A DNA stretch of 64,000 nucleotides from Mycobacterium sp. SMC-4 (GCF_025263265.1 NZ_CP079869.1:3472001-3536000); one strand, 5' to 3'. Positions 8,211-18,068 are shown, numbered from the stretch's first letter. The notes: generated by a model from the sequence alone, not told the origin. Numbers and translations are program-made.

Positions 8211-11200
8211 CTACCCCTCCAGAATCCGCTCGAGCAAGTCGCGCTGGGCGGTCTCGGGCAATGACTCGATCTGCCTCAACAGATTCGACACGACGTCCTC
8301 GTCGAGGACCCCAGACGCCGGCTGAGCGACCACATCGTCCACAACATCGGTGTCGGTGTCGGCGTCCCCGCCGAGCCCGAGCTGGTCGTAGGCGAGATGT
8401 TCGGCAAGCGACGACAGCGTCGGGTAGTCGAAGAGCAACGTGGCCGACAACGTCAGGCCGAGCCGTCGACCGAGAGCGTTACGCAGCTCCACAGCCATCA
8501 GCGAATCAAGCCCCAGGGCCTCCAGCGGCGCATGGACGTCGATGACAAGCTCCGAGTCCAGATAGAGCATCTTGCGGATCTCGTCCTCGATCAATGCCGC
8601 GACTGTTTCGACGGTGGCTGACGAGAGGTCGATACCACCGGCGTCGGCGCTGCGCCGACGCTGCACAGCCCCACCCAGTCTGCTGAGCGTGACGCGCAGG
8701 TGCTCGGGCGCCTGCGGCAGGTAGCGCGCCCAGTTCGCCGGCAGGACCGCGACCTGGCAGTGGTCTAAGCCGAGCAGAGCCGTGAACGCTTCGGCGCCGT
8801 CCGGCGGCGCGATGGGATCGATTCCCGATGCCTTGATGGCCGCCAACAGTGCGCCGCCGTCACGAGCAGCCATCCCGATGTCGCCGAAACCGCCCCAGTT
8901 GATGCTCAGTGCGGGAAGGCCATGGCTGCGGCGATGATGGGCAAGCGCGTCCATGTATGCGTTGGCAGTTGCATAGTTCGCCTGGCCCACGGTGCCGAGC
9001 AGCGCGGTCACCGACGAGAACATCACGAAGTAGTCCAGACCGGCGTTGAGGGTGGCGGCGTGCAGGTTGTGCGCGCCGGCGACCTTCGCCGCCAATACCT
9101 GCTGCATCGATTCCCAGCTCTGCTGGGCCAACAATCGATCGTCCAGAACCCCTGCAGCATGGATGATTCCGCGCAGCGGCGGGTACTGCGATCTGATCCT
9201 ATGCACCACGCCGTACACCTGATCGCGGTCAGCTACGTCGCAGGGCAGGATGACGAGTCTGCGTCCGGTGGGGTCCAGCTTGTGCACCGTGTCCGCCACA
9301 TCGGCCGCGGCGACGTTGCGGCCGGTCAGCACCACCTTCGATGCACCCGCGTCGAGCAACGTCTGTGCGGTCAGCTGTCCCAGCGCGCCGAGACCGCCGG
9401 TGACCAGATACGTTCCCGGCCCGGCATCGAACTCTGGATCGGCACACGGGCCGAATCGCAATGCCAGCTTGCCGACATGTCGGCCACCGGCCATCTGACG
9501 GAACGCTTGCACGGCGTCGGAGGCATCGAACTGCTGTGTGGGCAACGGGTGCAGCTTGCCGCTGACGATCCGAACCAGAACGTCGTCGAGCATCGTCCGC
9601 AGTTGCTGATCGGGCAGATCGTTGAGATCGAAATGGAAGTACCGGATTCCCTCAGGCACTTCCGCCGCGCTCAGCACTGTGACCTTCCCGATCTCGACGA
9701 AGCGCCCGCCGCTTGCCATGGTGCGCAGCGTGGCCGGGACGAACTCGTGCGCCAAGGAGTTGAGCACGACATCGACACCGCGCCCTTCGGTGAGTTCGAG
9801 CACCTGGTGCTCGAAGTCCAGCGTGCGCGAATCCAGTACATGCGCCACACCGCGTGCATGGAGCAACGCACGCTTACGCCGGCTGCCTGCCGTGGCGATG
9901 ATCTTTGCCCCACAGGCCTGTGCGCATTGCACCGCGGCTTGTCCGACCCCACCGGCAGCCGCGTGGATCAGGATGGTCTCTCCCGGGCGTAGCTTGGCCA
10001 GATTGTTGAGCGCGTGCTCGGCGGTCAAGAAGGCAACAGGCAGAGTGGCGGCGTGTGCTGCGGTGAGATCGGAAGGCCGCGCAACCACCCTGGCGGCCTT
10101 CGCGTTGACGATCGACCGGAATGCTCCGCCGGTGAGCGCGATGACGGGATCCCCCACGGTGAAACCGGATACTTGGGCCCCTACCGCGGTCACCCGCGCT
10201 GCGCATTCCTTACCCAAGGGTTCGGGATCGCCTGGATAGACGCCCAGCGCATTCATCACATCCCGGAAATTCACACCGGCGGCTTCGACGGCCAGTTGCA
10301 GTTCGTCGTCGGCCGGTGCGGGTGCGGCGCAAGGCTCCAGTACCAGCTCGTCGAGCACACCTGGTCTGCGGGACGTCAGTGCGTACGCGGGCGCCGAGGG
10401 TTGGTCGAGTGATGTCGGATCACTGAGTTCCAACAGCCGGAACACGTATCGATCTTTCCCGCGCAGCGCAGCCTGCCACTCCTGGTCGCTTGACTGTAGC
10501 GCGGCCAACAGCGCATCTGCTTCTTCTGCGCCGATGTCACCGCCACTATCGAGATCGACCATGCTGCAGTGGAGTTCGGGATGTTCGACACCGATGACGC
10601 GACCAAGACCCCAGACCGCGGCCTGCGCAGGAACCCCCTGTTCGGTGTCGAGAACCCGATGCGCCCCGCGGGTCACCACGGTCAAGTCAGGCGGTTGGGC
10701 GCCCTGCTGCGACAGCAGCGTCTGCGTCACGTGCAAGACGCCGCCGGCTGTCGAGCGGAGGAAGGCCGTCGTGGCGTCGACGTCGAGACAGTCGGCGGCG
10801 ACGTTCCCGCCTGCCTGTCCCGACAACCCCACCTCGAGACCCGCGGGCCAGAGGCACACCACACGATCGAACCGCTGCGCCCTCGACAGAACTCCGCGGA
10901 CGGCACTCGTCACGCTGTCGGGACAGCCGGGATCGAGCGTGCCATCACGGCCGTCGTCAGCGACGGCGAGCAGCGTCGGTGTCACATCGCGAGCCTTCAA
11001 CGCCGCGACGGTGCTGCGGGTCAGTTCGTCCGCACCACCGATCACAAGCCAGCTTTGGCCGGCGAACTGGTCGCGATGGGCAGCGGAAATCTCAGCAGCC
11101 TTCTCCCACAGAGGAATCAGGAATGCGCCGGTGATCGATGATCGCGTGAGCTTGCGCAAAGCGTCGCTGTCCGCGCGCTGCAGGGTCAACCCGTGCAGCC

Positions 11201-14200
11201 TCATCGCCAGCATCCCCGCATGGTGGACGTCGATATCGGCGCTCAGCGCGTCGGGGCTGTTGGTGGGTCGCACCCGCACATGGCACAACGCGTCACAGAG
11301 TGACTGGCGGTCATCGCCCCGACTCAGCGCCTGAAGGCGGCGCCCGAGTTCGATGCGGTCCACCCCGACCGGCAAGAACGCTCCCGGGGCCACCTCGAGT
11401 CCCCGCTGCGCCGCGCCGATCGCGTGCAGGCACGCGTCGAGCAGCGCAGGGTGGATGAGGTAGGGCCCGGCGGACACATGTCCGGGTAGCACGACATCGG
11501 CCACGGCTTCCGCCGGGCGCGCGACGGAGCCCTGCAACGTACGAAGTCCGCGGAATGAGTCGCCGTAGTCGAGTCCCTCGGCGGCCAGGTCCAGGTAGTG
11601 CTTCTCGATGTCCATGACGTCAGCGAAGGAGTGGCGCATTGCGTCGCTGTCGACGCTCGTCGGCGCCCCGTCACCGGCCGGGCCCAGCACCGCGGTCGCT
11701 GTCGCGTGCCGCTCCCAAGACTGGCCGGTCGATGGCGAATCAGGATGACGACCAAATACTTCGACACGGATCGCGCCATCGTCGTCGAGTTCGAATCGGG
11801 TGCAGAAGGTCCGTCGTCCATCGTCCGGCAGCACCGCAGCTCGCTCGAAAATCACCCCGCGGAGTTCGACGCTGTCATCTGGCCATTCGCACTGCACCGC
11901 TTCGAGCATCATCTCGACGAACGCCGCACCGGGGAACACCGGGGTTCCGGCCACTCGGTGGTCAGCCAGGTAGGGAAATTGATCGAAGTCGACGGTGGTG
12001 GTGTACAAGTCCGGATCGGGCGGCGCCGGGCTGCGTTTCTGCGCCAAAGGTCTAAGGTGGTTCTCTGGACTGCTCTGTGACCACAACGGAGCCGTATCGC
12101 TGAACCAGAAGAACTTGCGCTCGAACGGCATTGTGGGCAACGATATTCGCCGCTGCTCTCGACCGGCATAGAAAGTTGACCAGTCCGGTTGCACTCCCGC
12201 GCAGTACAGCGACGCCACAGCCCGCAACGCCGATTCGGCGCCGTCGCGCCCGCGCACCTGCGTACCGACCACGTGACCGTCAGGCACGAGCTGAGAGACC
12301 AACTGGGACAGCACCGGATGCGGTCCGATCTCCACGAACACGTTGCAACCGTCCGCGGCCAGTGACGCCACGCCAGGCGCGAACTGAACGGGTTGACGTA
12401 TGTGGTCGCGGAAGTAGCGGCTGTCGAGTGTGTCCGGCTCGGCGGGCAGGCCGGTGAGGTTGCACATCAATGGGAGTTTCGGCGGGGTGAAGGAGATCTG
12501 GCGCGCGCTGATCTCGAACTCGTCCAAGATGGAATCCATGTGTGGCGAATGAAACGCGTGCGACACCGTCAGGCGGGTGCTCCGGATATCGAGCGCTTCC
12601 GCCGCCTCGATGATGTGGTCGATCGCCGTACTGTCCCCGCTCAGCACTGTGCTCCGGGGACCGTTGATGGCGCCGAAACCGACGACATCGGCGAATGGAG
12701 CCAGCAGTCCGGCCATCTGCTCGGCGGGTGCCGAGAACGCCACCATGGCGCCCCCGGGCTGCGCAGACGCCATGCAGCTGCTCCGCCGTTCGACCAGCCA
12801 TAGCGCGTCCTCGAGCGACAGCACACCTGCGGTGCACGCGGCAGCGTACTCGCCAATGCTGTGGCCGATGACCGCATCCGGGACGATTCCCCAACTCGCC
12901 AGGAGTTCAGTCATCGCGTACTGGAACGCGAACAGGCAGGGCTGCGCGTAGCGGGTGTCATGAATCGTGCCGCCGTTGTCGAACATCACCTCGAACAGCG
13001 GTTGATCGAACCGGCCATCCAGCAGCTCGGCGCAGCGCGTCAGCGCATCCCGGAAGATCGGCTCGCTGTCGAACAGGTGCCGGCCCATCCCCGGTGTCTG
13101 AGACCCCTGACCCGAGTACAGGAATGCGACTCGGGGAGCCTTGAGGGCTCGGCCCACGACGAGATTGTTGTGGTCGCGACCGGCCGCCGCGGCGGCAAGG
13201 CCTTCCCGGGCATTCTTCGCAGACGAGCACACGATGGCGGTCCGGCGCTCAAAGGGTGACCGACCCACCGCGAGCGTATAGGCGACGTCGGCCAACTCGG
13301 CACTTGGCGACGCACGCAGAAACCGGTCCAGATTCCCGGCGATGGCGCCCAACGCCGAATCTGTCTTGGCGGACAAGCAAAGTAGCTGATGTGTGCGCTC
13401 GGTCTCGCCGCGCCGCCCGAAGCCCTGCCCTTGTTCGAGCAGCACATGTGCGTTGGTCCCGGAAAACCCGAATCCGCTGACTCCGGCGAGACGTCGCCCA
13501 CCGGCCGAGGGCTGCCACGGGACGCGCTGCACCGGTACGCGTGCCGGGGCCCCGGCCAGGTCGAGGGCGGGATTCATCGATCCTGCATGCAGATTGGGCG
13601 CGATCTCACAGCGCTGCAGATTCAGGACCGTCTTGATGAGGCCGGCCATTCCGGCCGCTTGCTCGAGATGTCCCAGATTGGTCTTGACCGCTCCAAGTGT
13701 GAGCCGATTCCGTCCAGCGGCGCCGAACGCCGACATGATGCCCTCGACTTCCTTGGGGTCGCCGACTGGTGTGCCGGTACCGTGGGTCTCGACAAAGGTG
13801 ATGTCTTCGGGCTGTATTCCGCTCTTGCCCAGCGCCAATTCGAGGACCTCGTACTGCGCCGTTGCCGACGGTGCGATCAATGCGGGGGTATGTCCGTCGT
13901 GGTTGATCGCGGTGGCCCGCACCACCGCCCGCTCGGTCATACCCAGTTCCCGGGCCGTGCCGCGGGGCATCACGATCAGCGCACCGCTACCTTCCGAGCG
14001 GGCGAAGCCGTCGGCATCCTCGGCGAAAGTCTTGCAGCGGCCATCCGGCGACAAGACATTGATCTCGGACAGCAGGAGGTGCTGGATCGGGTTGACGATA
14101 GCTTGTGATGCCGCCACCACCGCCATGTCACATTCGCCTGCAGCGAGGCTTTGGCACGCCATGTGCAGAGCGACGAGTGAACTCGAGCATGCGGTGTCGA

Positions 14201-14702
14201 GGGCAATCACAGGACCGGCGAGATCGAGGAAATGCGCGATCCGGCCGGCAGCCATACACAGCAAGCCGTTGACGCCGCCATAACCCGCCCGGGTGAAGTT
14301 CGGCGCCAGGTACTCGTTCTGGGCGGGGCCGACGAATACTCCGGTTCTGCTGCCGCGCAGAGACAACGGAGCGATGCCGGCATCCTCCAGGGCTGTCCAT
14401 GTGGTTTCGAGCAGCATTCGGTGCTGCGGATCCATCCCGCGCGCCTCGGCCTCGCTGATGCCGAAGAACGCGGCGTCGAATCCGCACATATCGTGCACGA
14501 ATCCGCCGCGACGCGTGCTCATCATTCCCTCGGCCGGCTCGGACGAATAGAGCTCGTCGACGTTCCAACGCTCGGCCGGTATCTCGGATGTCGCGTCGAC
14601 ACCGCTTTCCAGGATCGACCAGTAGGAGTCGAGATCGTCTGCGCCGCCAGGGAAACGACATGCCATACCGACGATCACGGGCTGACTGTCCGGTGCAACC
14701 AC
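8211..14702 (-). CDS. Fully reducing type I polyketide synthase (KS-AT-DH-ER-KR-ACP)
   Basis: Single-module multienzyme of 2163 residues. Domains in order: KS (9-425; Cys172, His307, His345), AT (520-820; Ser615 in GHSIGE, HAFH 715-718, the malonyl-CoA signature), DH (895-1180; His915 in HxxxGxxxxP, Asp1089), structural ketoreductase half (1190-1430), ER (1440-1750; NADPH site GGVGQAA), KR (1763-1990; Tyr1910, LDD at 1853-1855, the B-type signature) and ACP (2030-2105; phosphopantetheine Ser2067 in LGLDSL). All domains look active, so each extension can give a fully saturated acetate unit; it may work iteratively. No thioesterase or terminal reductase is present. The start is GTG at 14702, which has no clear Shine-Dalgarno but overlaps the stop of a short upstream reading frame as TAGTG. 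First gene of a five-gene operon. Product unknown. Confidence 0.95.
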   Translation of the reverse strand: MVAPDSQPVIVGMACRFPGGADDLDSYWSILESGVDATSEIPAERWNVDELYSSEPAEGMMSTRRGGFVHDMCGFDAAFFGISEAEARGMDPQHRMLLETTWTALEDAGIAPLSLRGSRTGVFVGPAQNEYLAPNFTRAGYGGVNGLLCMAAGRIAHFLDLAGPVIALDTACSSSLVALHMACQSLAAGECDMAVVAASQAIVNPIQHLLLSEINVLSPDGRCKTFAEDADGFARSEGSGALIVMPRGTARELGMTERAVVRATAINHDGHTPALIAPSATAQYEVLELALGKSGIQPEDITFVETHGTGTPVGDPKEVEGIMSAFGAAGRNRLTLGAVKTNLGHLEQAAGMAGLIKTVLNLQRCEIAPNLHAGSMNPALDLAGAPARVPVQRVPWQPSAGGRRLAGVSGFGFSGTNAHVLLEQGQGFGRRGETERTHQLLCLSAKTDSALGAIAGNLDRFLRASPSAELADVAYTLAVGRSPFERRTAIVCSSAKNAREGLAAAAAGRDHNNLVVGRALKAPRVAFLYSGQGSQTPGMGRHLFDSEPIFRDALTRCAELLDGRFDQPLFEVMFDNGGTIHDTRYAQPCLFAFQYAMTELLASWGIVPDAVIGHSIGEYAAACTAGVLSLEDALWLVERRSSCMASAQPGGAMVAFSAPAEQMAGLLAPFADVVGFGAINGPRSTVLSGDSTAIDHIIEAAEALDIRSTRLTVSHAFHSPHMDSILDEFEISARQISFTPPKLPLMCNLTGLPAEPDTLDSRYFRDHIRQPVQFAPGVASLAADGCNVFVEIGPHPVLSQLVSQLVPDGHVVGTQVRGRDGAESALRAVASLYCAGVQPDWSTFYAGREQRRISLPTMPFERKFFWFSDTAPLWSQSSPENHLRPLAQKRSPAPPDPDLYTTTVDFDQFPYLADHRVAGTPVFPGAAFVEMMLEAVQCEWPDDSVELRGVIFERAAVLPDDGRRTFCTRFELDDDGAIRVEVFGRHPDSPSTGQSWERHATATAVLGPAGDGAPTSVDSDAMRHSFADVMDIEKHYLDLAAEGLDYGDSFRGLRTLQGSVARPAEAVADVVLPGHVSAGPYLIHPALLDACLHAIGAAQRGLEVAPGAFLPVGVDRIELGRRLQALSRGDDRQSLCDALCHVRVRPTNSPDALSADIDVHHAGMLAMRLHGLTLQRADSDALRKLTRSSITGAFLIPLWEKAAEISAAHRDQFAGQSWLVIGGADELTRSTVAALKARDVTPTLLAVADDGRDGTLDPGCPDSVTSAVRGVLSRAQRFDRVVCLWPAGLEVGLSGQAGGNVAADCLDVDATTAFLRSTAGGVLHVTQTLLSQQGAQPPDLTVVTRGAHRVLDTEQGVPAQAAVWGLGRVIGVEHPELHCSMVDLDSGGDIGAEEADALLAALQSSDQEWQAALRGKDRYVFRLLELSDPTSLDQPSAPAYALTSRRPGVLDELVLEPCAAPAPADDELQLAVEAAGVNFRDVMNALGVYPGDPEPLGKECAARVTAVGAQVSGFTVGDPVIALTGGAFRSIVNAKAARVVARPSDLTAAHAATLPVAFLTAEHALNNLAKLRPGETILIHAAAGGVGQAAVQCAQACGAKIIATAGSRRKRALLHARGVAHVLDSRTLDFEHQVLELTEGRGVDVVLNSLAHEFVPATLRTMASGGRFVEIGKVTVLSAAEVPEGIRYFHFDLNDLPDQQLRTMLDDVLVRIVSGKLHPLPTQQFDASDAVQAFRQMAGGRHVGKLALRFGPCADPEFDAGPGTYLVTGGLGALGQLTAQTLLDAGASKVVLTGRNVAAADVADTVHKLDPTGRRLVILPCDVADRDQVYGVVHRIRSQYPPLRGIIHAAGVLDDRLLAQQSWESMQQVLAAKVAGAHNLHAATLNAGLDYFVMFSSVTALLGTVGQANYATANAYMDALAHHRRSHGLPALSINWGGFGDIGMAARDGGALLAAIKASGIDPIAPPDGAEAFTALLGLDHCQVAVLPANWARYLPQAPEHLRVTLSRLGGAVQRRRSADAGGIDLSSATVETVAALIEDEIRKMLYLDSELVIDVHAPLEALGLDSLMAVELRNALGRRLGLTLSATLLFDYPTLSSLAEHLAYDQLGLGGDADTDTDVVDDVVAQPASGVLDEDVVSNLLRQIESLPETAQRDLLERILEG

Positions 14703-14776
14703 TACGCGGCCCGCTTCGGCCGGAAGTCGCGCAGCGCCCCGAAACCGCGTCCATCCATATCCAGGAATTCACGCAA
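14702..14776 (-). other. Possible leader ORF coupled to the PKS start
   Basis: A short reading frame in the PKS leader ends in TAG (14702-14704) that shares its G with the PKS GTG start (TAGTG). It could begin at TTG 14776 (24 codons, LREFLDMDGRGFGALRDFR to the end) or ATG 14758 (18 codons). The PKS GTG has no good ribosome-binding site of its own, which would fit coupling. Not supported by any homology I know; it may be chance. Confidence 0.25.
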
Positions 14777-14809
14777 ACCGACCGTCGCCCCCCTCGATCC
14801 TGACTTACG

Positions 14810-14821
14810 AGTAACGTTACT
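14810..14821. promoter_or_regulatory. 12-bp perfect palindrome upstream of the PKS operon
   Basis: AGTAACGTTACT is a perfect palindrome about 110 bp before the PKS start codon. Symmetric AT-containing sites of this kind are typical operators of TetR-like regulators in high-GC actinobacteria. The TetR gene at the left edge of the window is one candidate partner. Palindromy is seen; binding is inference. Confidence 0.4.
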
Positions 14822-15228
14822 GTTTGGTCATATCGATCCCCGGGAGCGTAACCTACGCGACCGTATGATGTGCAACTCTTCTGACGGATCTTTGCGGATT
14901 TAGCAATCGCCGACGCGTCACCGACCGGAGCCGGGTTCGATGCCATCGCACGCGATTACGGGGCAAGTCCGGGTAGCCGTGTCGAGGCCGGTGGCGTCCC
15001 GCGCACTCACCACACCAACCCAAGAACGACGAGGTGGCGTGCGTGCGGATGGCCGATAATCCATTGCGCAGCAATCGGGTTGCTGGGAAATGAGCATTTA
15101 CGCCGGGAAACCAATATCCCAGGCCCGATGGCGCAACGGCACTGCACAGCAGCCGCGCATCCACGCAGTCACTGTGACTACAGGTTGTCCGACGGTGTCC
15201 CCCAGCTACTCCCGCTTCGCCGATCCGG

Positions 15229-15309
15229 TCACCGCACCGTTACCTCAGCAAATTTGGCCCGGTAGCTGTCGGCGATCTGCTCGACTGTCGACCGTCGGCC
15301 TTCCGGCAC
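15229..15309 (-). CDS. Possible 26-residue small protein downstream of lepA
   Basis: A GTG-initiated frame of 26 codons (ending in VEQIADSYRAKFAEVTVR) lies 69 bp after the lepA stop on the same strand. Its residue composition looks protein-like and charged, with mostly G/C third positions. No clear ribosome-binding site is present and no homology is known to me. It might be a real small protein, the tail of a decayed gene, or chance. Confidence 0.2.
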   Translation of the reverse strand: MPEGRRSTVEQIADSYRAKFAEVTVR

Positions 15310-15378
15310 ATTTCTCGCGCCGCGACACCCACCCGTCAGCTGGTGCTGTGGCCACGGCCGATCCGCGACAACACGCCG

Positions 15379-17226
15379 CTATTTCTTGGGCTTGTCGGCC
15401 GCCGATTCGGTCGACAGCGCGGCGACGAACGCCTCCTGGGGGACGTCAACCCGACCGATGGTCTTCATCCGCTTCTTGCCTTCCTTCTGCTTCTCGAGCA
15501 GCTTGCGCTTACGGGTGATGTCACCGCCGTAGCACTTGGACAGCACGTCCTTGCGGATAGCCCGGATGTTCTCGCGGGCAATGATTTTCGATCCGATGGC
15601 CGCCTGCACCGGCACTTCGAACTGCTGACGCGGGATGAGCTCTTTGAGCTTGGTGGTCATCTTGTTGCCGTAAGCGGCCGCGGAGTCCTTGTGCACGATC
15701 GCGCTGAACGCGTCGACTGCCTCACCCTGCAGCAGGATGTCGACTTTGACCAGCGCGGCCTCCTGTTCGCCGGCCTCCTCATAGTCGAGGCTGGCGTAGC
15801 CTCGGGTGCGCGACTTCAGTGAGTCGAAGAAGTCGAAGATGATCTCGCCCAGCGGCATGGTGTAGCGCAGCTCGACCCGTTCGGGTGACAGGTAATCCAT
15901 GCCGCCGAGCTCGCCACGCCGAGACTGGCAGAGCTCCATGATGGTGCCGATGAACTCGCTGGGCGCGATGATCGTCGTCTTCACGACAGGTTCGAAGACG
16001 CTGCGTACCTTGCCTTCCGGCCAGTCCGACGGGTTGGTGACGATCAGCTCCGTTTCATCGTCTTTGACGACGCGGTACACGACGTTCGGCGAGGTGGAGA
16101 TCAGGTCCAGATCGAATTCGCGCTCCAGGCGTTCGCGGGTGATCTCCATGTGCAGCAGACCCAGGAAACCGCATCGGAAGCCGAATCCCAGCGCCACCGA
16201 CGTCTCTGGCTCGTAGGTCAGCGCGGCGTCATTGAGCTGAAGCTTGTCCAGCGCGTCGCGCAGCACCGGATAGTCCGAACCGTCCACCGGATACAGCCCC
16301 GAGTACACCATCGGTTTGGGTTCGCGATAGCCGGTGAGTGGTTCGGTGGCGCCGTGACGCGCGGTGGTCACGGTGTCGCCGACCTTGGACTGACGAACGT
16401 CCTTCACACCGGTGATCAGGTAGCCGACCTCGCCGACGCCGAGCCCGTCGGAGGGTTTGGGCTCGGGTGAGACGATGCCGACCTCGAGCAGCTCGTGGGT
16501 GGCGCCGGTGGACATCATCTTGATCTTCTCGCGCGGGTTCAGTTTGCCGTCCACGACGCGGACGTAGGTGACCACGCCGCGGTAGATGTCGTAGACCGAG
16601 TCGAAGATCATGGCCCGGGCGGGCGCGTCGGCCTCCCCGACCGGCGGCGGGATCAGCCGCACCACCTCGTCGAGCAGTTCGGACACCCCGGCACCGGTCT
16701 TGCCGGACACCCGCAACACATCTGCGGGCTCACACCCGATGATGTGGGCGATCTCGCCGGCGTAGCGGTCCGGGTCGGCGGCGGGCAGATCGATCTTGTT
16801 GAGGACGGGGATGATCGTCAGGTCCCGATCCAGCGCCAAATACAGGTTGGCCAGGGTCTGCGCCTCGATGCCCTGCGCAGCATCGACAAGCAGCACCGCA
16901 CCTTCGCAGGCTTCCAGCGCACGGGACACCTCGTAGGTGAAATCAACATGGCCCGGCGTGTCGATCAGGTGCAGGACGAAATCCTCGCCGTTGACCTGCC
17001 ACGGCAGCCGCACGTTCTGAGCCTTGATCGTGATCCCGCGCTCACGTTCGATGTCCATCCGGTCCAGGTACTGGGCGCGCATGTCGCGATCGGCGACGAC
17101 CCCGGTGATTCCCAGCATGCGGTCGGCCAGCGTCGACTTGCCGTGATCGATGTGGGCGATGATGCAGAAGTTCCGAATCTGCGCCGGCGCAGTGAACGTC
17201 TTGTCGGCGAAGCTGCTGATGGGAAT
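15379..17226 (-). CDS. lepA: Elongation factor 4 (LepA), translational GTPase
   Basis: Ribosome-associated GTPase related to EF-G that acts on stalled or mis-translocated ribosomes. The protein (615 residues from the proposed start) has the G domain ([18 protein letters not shown]), the beta-barrel and EF-G-like domains III and V, and the Lys-rich LepA C-terminal domain ([20 protein letters not shown]). Between the in-frame stop at 17272-17274 and the ATG at 17118 there is no ATG, GTG or TTG, yet starting at 17118 would remove the P-loop. The conserved N terminus ([10 protein letters not shown], then the G1 motif) begins at ATT 17226 or ATC 17220; AGGAG sits directly before the ATT and 6 bp before the ATC. 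A rare Ile start codon is therefore likely. Divergent from the PemK-like gene. Confidence 0.95.
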   Translation of the reverse strand: MPISSFADKTFTAPAQIRNFCIIAHIDHGKSTLADRMLGITGVVADRDMRAQYLDRMDIERERGITIKAQNVRLPWQVNGEDFVLHLIDTPGHVDFTYEVSRALEACEGAVLLVDAAQGIEAQTLANLYLALDRDLTIIPVLNKIDLPAADPDRYAGEIAHIIGCEPADVLRVSGKTGAGVSELLDEVVRLIPPPVGEADAPARAMIFDSVYDIYRGVVTYVRVVDGKLNPREKIKMMSTGATHELLEVGIVSPEPKPSDGLGVGEVGYLITGVKDVRQSKVGDTVTTARHGATEPLTGYREPKPMVYSGLYPVDGSDYPVLRDALDKLQLNDAALTYEPETSVALGFGFRCGFLGLLHMEITRERLEREFDLDLISTSPNVVYRVVKDDETELIVTNPSDWPEGKVRSVFEPVVKTTIIAPSEFIGTIMELCQSRRGELGGMDYLSPERVELRYTMPLGEIIFDFFDSLKSRTRGYASLDYEEAGEQEAALVKVDILLQGEAVDAFSAIVHKDSAAAYGNKMTTKLKELIPRQQFEVPVQAAIGSKIIARENIRAIRKDVLSKCYGGDITRKRKLLEKQKEGKKRMKTIGRVDVPQEAFVAALSTESAADKPKK

Positions 17227-17333
17227 CTCCTGGTGAACGTGGTTTCTGCGGCGTGGGCGGGTCCGTCCAGCCTAGCGATCCGGCCCGCCGGCGACACAAT
17301 CGAGCGCCGCGATCACCCTTATGCTTGGCGGGT

Positions 17334-17948
17334 ATGGCGCCATCATCGGGCTACTTCAGGTCGTTCCAGCGCTTCCTGCTCAAGAACACCGAGAACCTCG
17401 TGTTCAACGAGGCCCCCAAACTGGTCCGTCAGCTGCAGCAGTCCGAAACGCTGCAGCGAGGCATCGCCCAGGGCATCCGTCTCGGCCGCGACGTCCTGGC
17501 CGCCGGCCAACCCACCGCGGCCACCCCTGCGCTGCCGGCGGGCCGGCCGGTGTCGCGCACCTTCGTCCCGACCGCCCATCGCGCTCGCCGGGTCGCGTAC
17601 TCCCCCGACCTCGACGGACGCGCCGACCCGGGCGAGGTCGTCTGGACCTGGGTGGTCTACGAGGACGACCCGAGTCAGGGCAAGGACCGGCCGGTGCTCG
17701 TCGTCGGCCGTGACCGCCAGATTCTGCTGGGTCTGATGCTGTCGAGCCGAGAACACCACGGCGACGATCCGAACTGGGTCGGCATCGGCACCGGCAGCTG
17801 GGATCATGAGGGCCGACCCAGCTGGGTGCGACTGGATCGGGTGCTCGACGTCCCAGAAGAGGGCATTCGACGCGAGGGCGCGATCCTGGCCCGCGAGGTG
17901 TTCGACGTGGTTGCCGCGCGCTTGCGCGCCGACTACTCCTGGAGCTGA
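17334..17948 (+). CDS. PemK/MazF-like domain protein (Rv2405-type)
   Basis: A 204-residue protein beside lepA, the position of M. tuberculosis Rv2405. The N-terminal 80 residues are basic and helical. The C-terminal part (about 85-200) contains the small beta-barrel seen in PemK/MazF toxins (GEVVWTWVVYEDDPSQGKDRPVLVVG, given here only as a guide: GEVVWTWV then KDRPVLVV). It is longer than a typical MazF and has no adjacent antitoxin gene, so it is probably a housekeeping derivative rather than a toxin-antitoxin module. ATG 17334 is chosen: the earlier in-frame start at 17253 runs into the lepA control region. Substrate unknown. Confidence 0.75.
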   Translation: MAPSSGYFRSFQRFLLKNTENLVFNEAPKLVRQLQQSETLQRGIAQGIRLGRDVLAAGQPTAATPALPAGRPVSRTFVPTAHRARRVAYSPDLDGRADPGEVVWTWVVYEDDPSQGKDRPVLVVGRDRQILLGLMLSSREHHGDDPNWVGIGTGSWDHEGRPSWVRLDRVLDVPEEGIRREGAILAREVFDVVAARLRADYSWS

Positions 17949-17964
17949 GCATCACCCTCCCTGC

Positions 17965-18023
17965 GCGAGCAGACACCAAAAACCCCTGAAACGCACCGAA
18001 CGGGGGGACTCAGCGTCTGCTCG
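17965..18023. terminator. Imperfect hairpin with GAGCAGAC arms
   Basis: Between the convergent PemK-like and GNAT genes. Arms CGAGCAGAC (17966-17974) and GTCTGCTCG (18015-18023) pair perfectly, with an inner CCCC/GGGG pairing and a mismatched middle. The arms match those of the strong hairpin at 61775-61828, suggesting a shared terminator or repeat family. Confidence 0.55.
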
Positions 18024-18068
18024 GCCGAGTGACCGTGGCTGCCGCCGCCTCGGCCTCACCGCGGCGTT

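Larger units (their letters stand above)
14703..15378. other. 676-bp intergenic region between lepA and the PKS
   Basis: No convincing full-length gene on either strand. The PKS-proximal part holds the leader frame and a 12-bp palindrome. Near the lepA end a 26-codon minus-strand frame is listed separately. Plus-strand frames reaching into lepA have the composition of shadows. On the minus strand TTGCAC (around 14870) is a possible -35 element, but no well-spaced -10 follows. The PKS promoter is expected here. Confidence 0.6.

Noticed and set aside
15379..17118. lepA starting at ATG 17118
   Set aside because: It would delete the P-loop and the conserved N terminus of the G domain.
17334..17948. 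MazEF/PemIK toxin-antitoxin system
   Set aside because: No antitoxin gene adjoins and the gene is a conserved neighbour of lepA.
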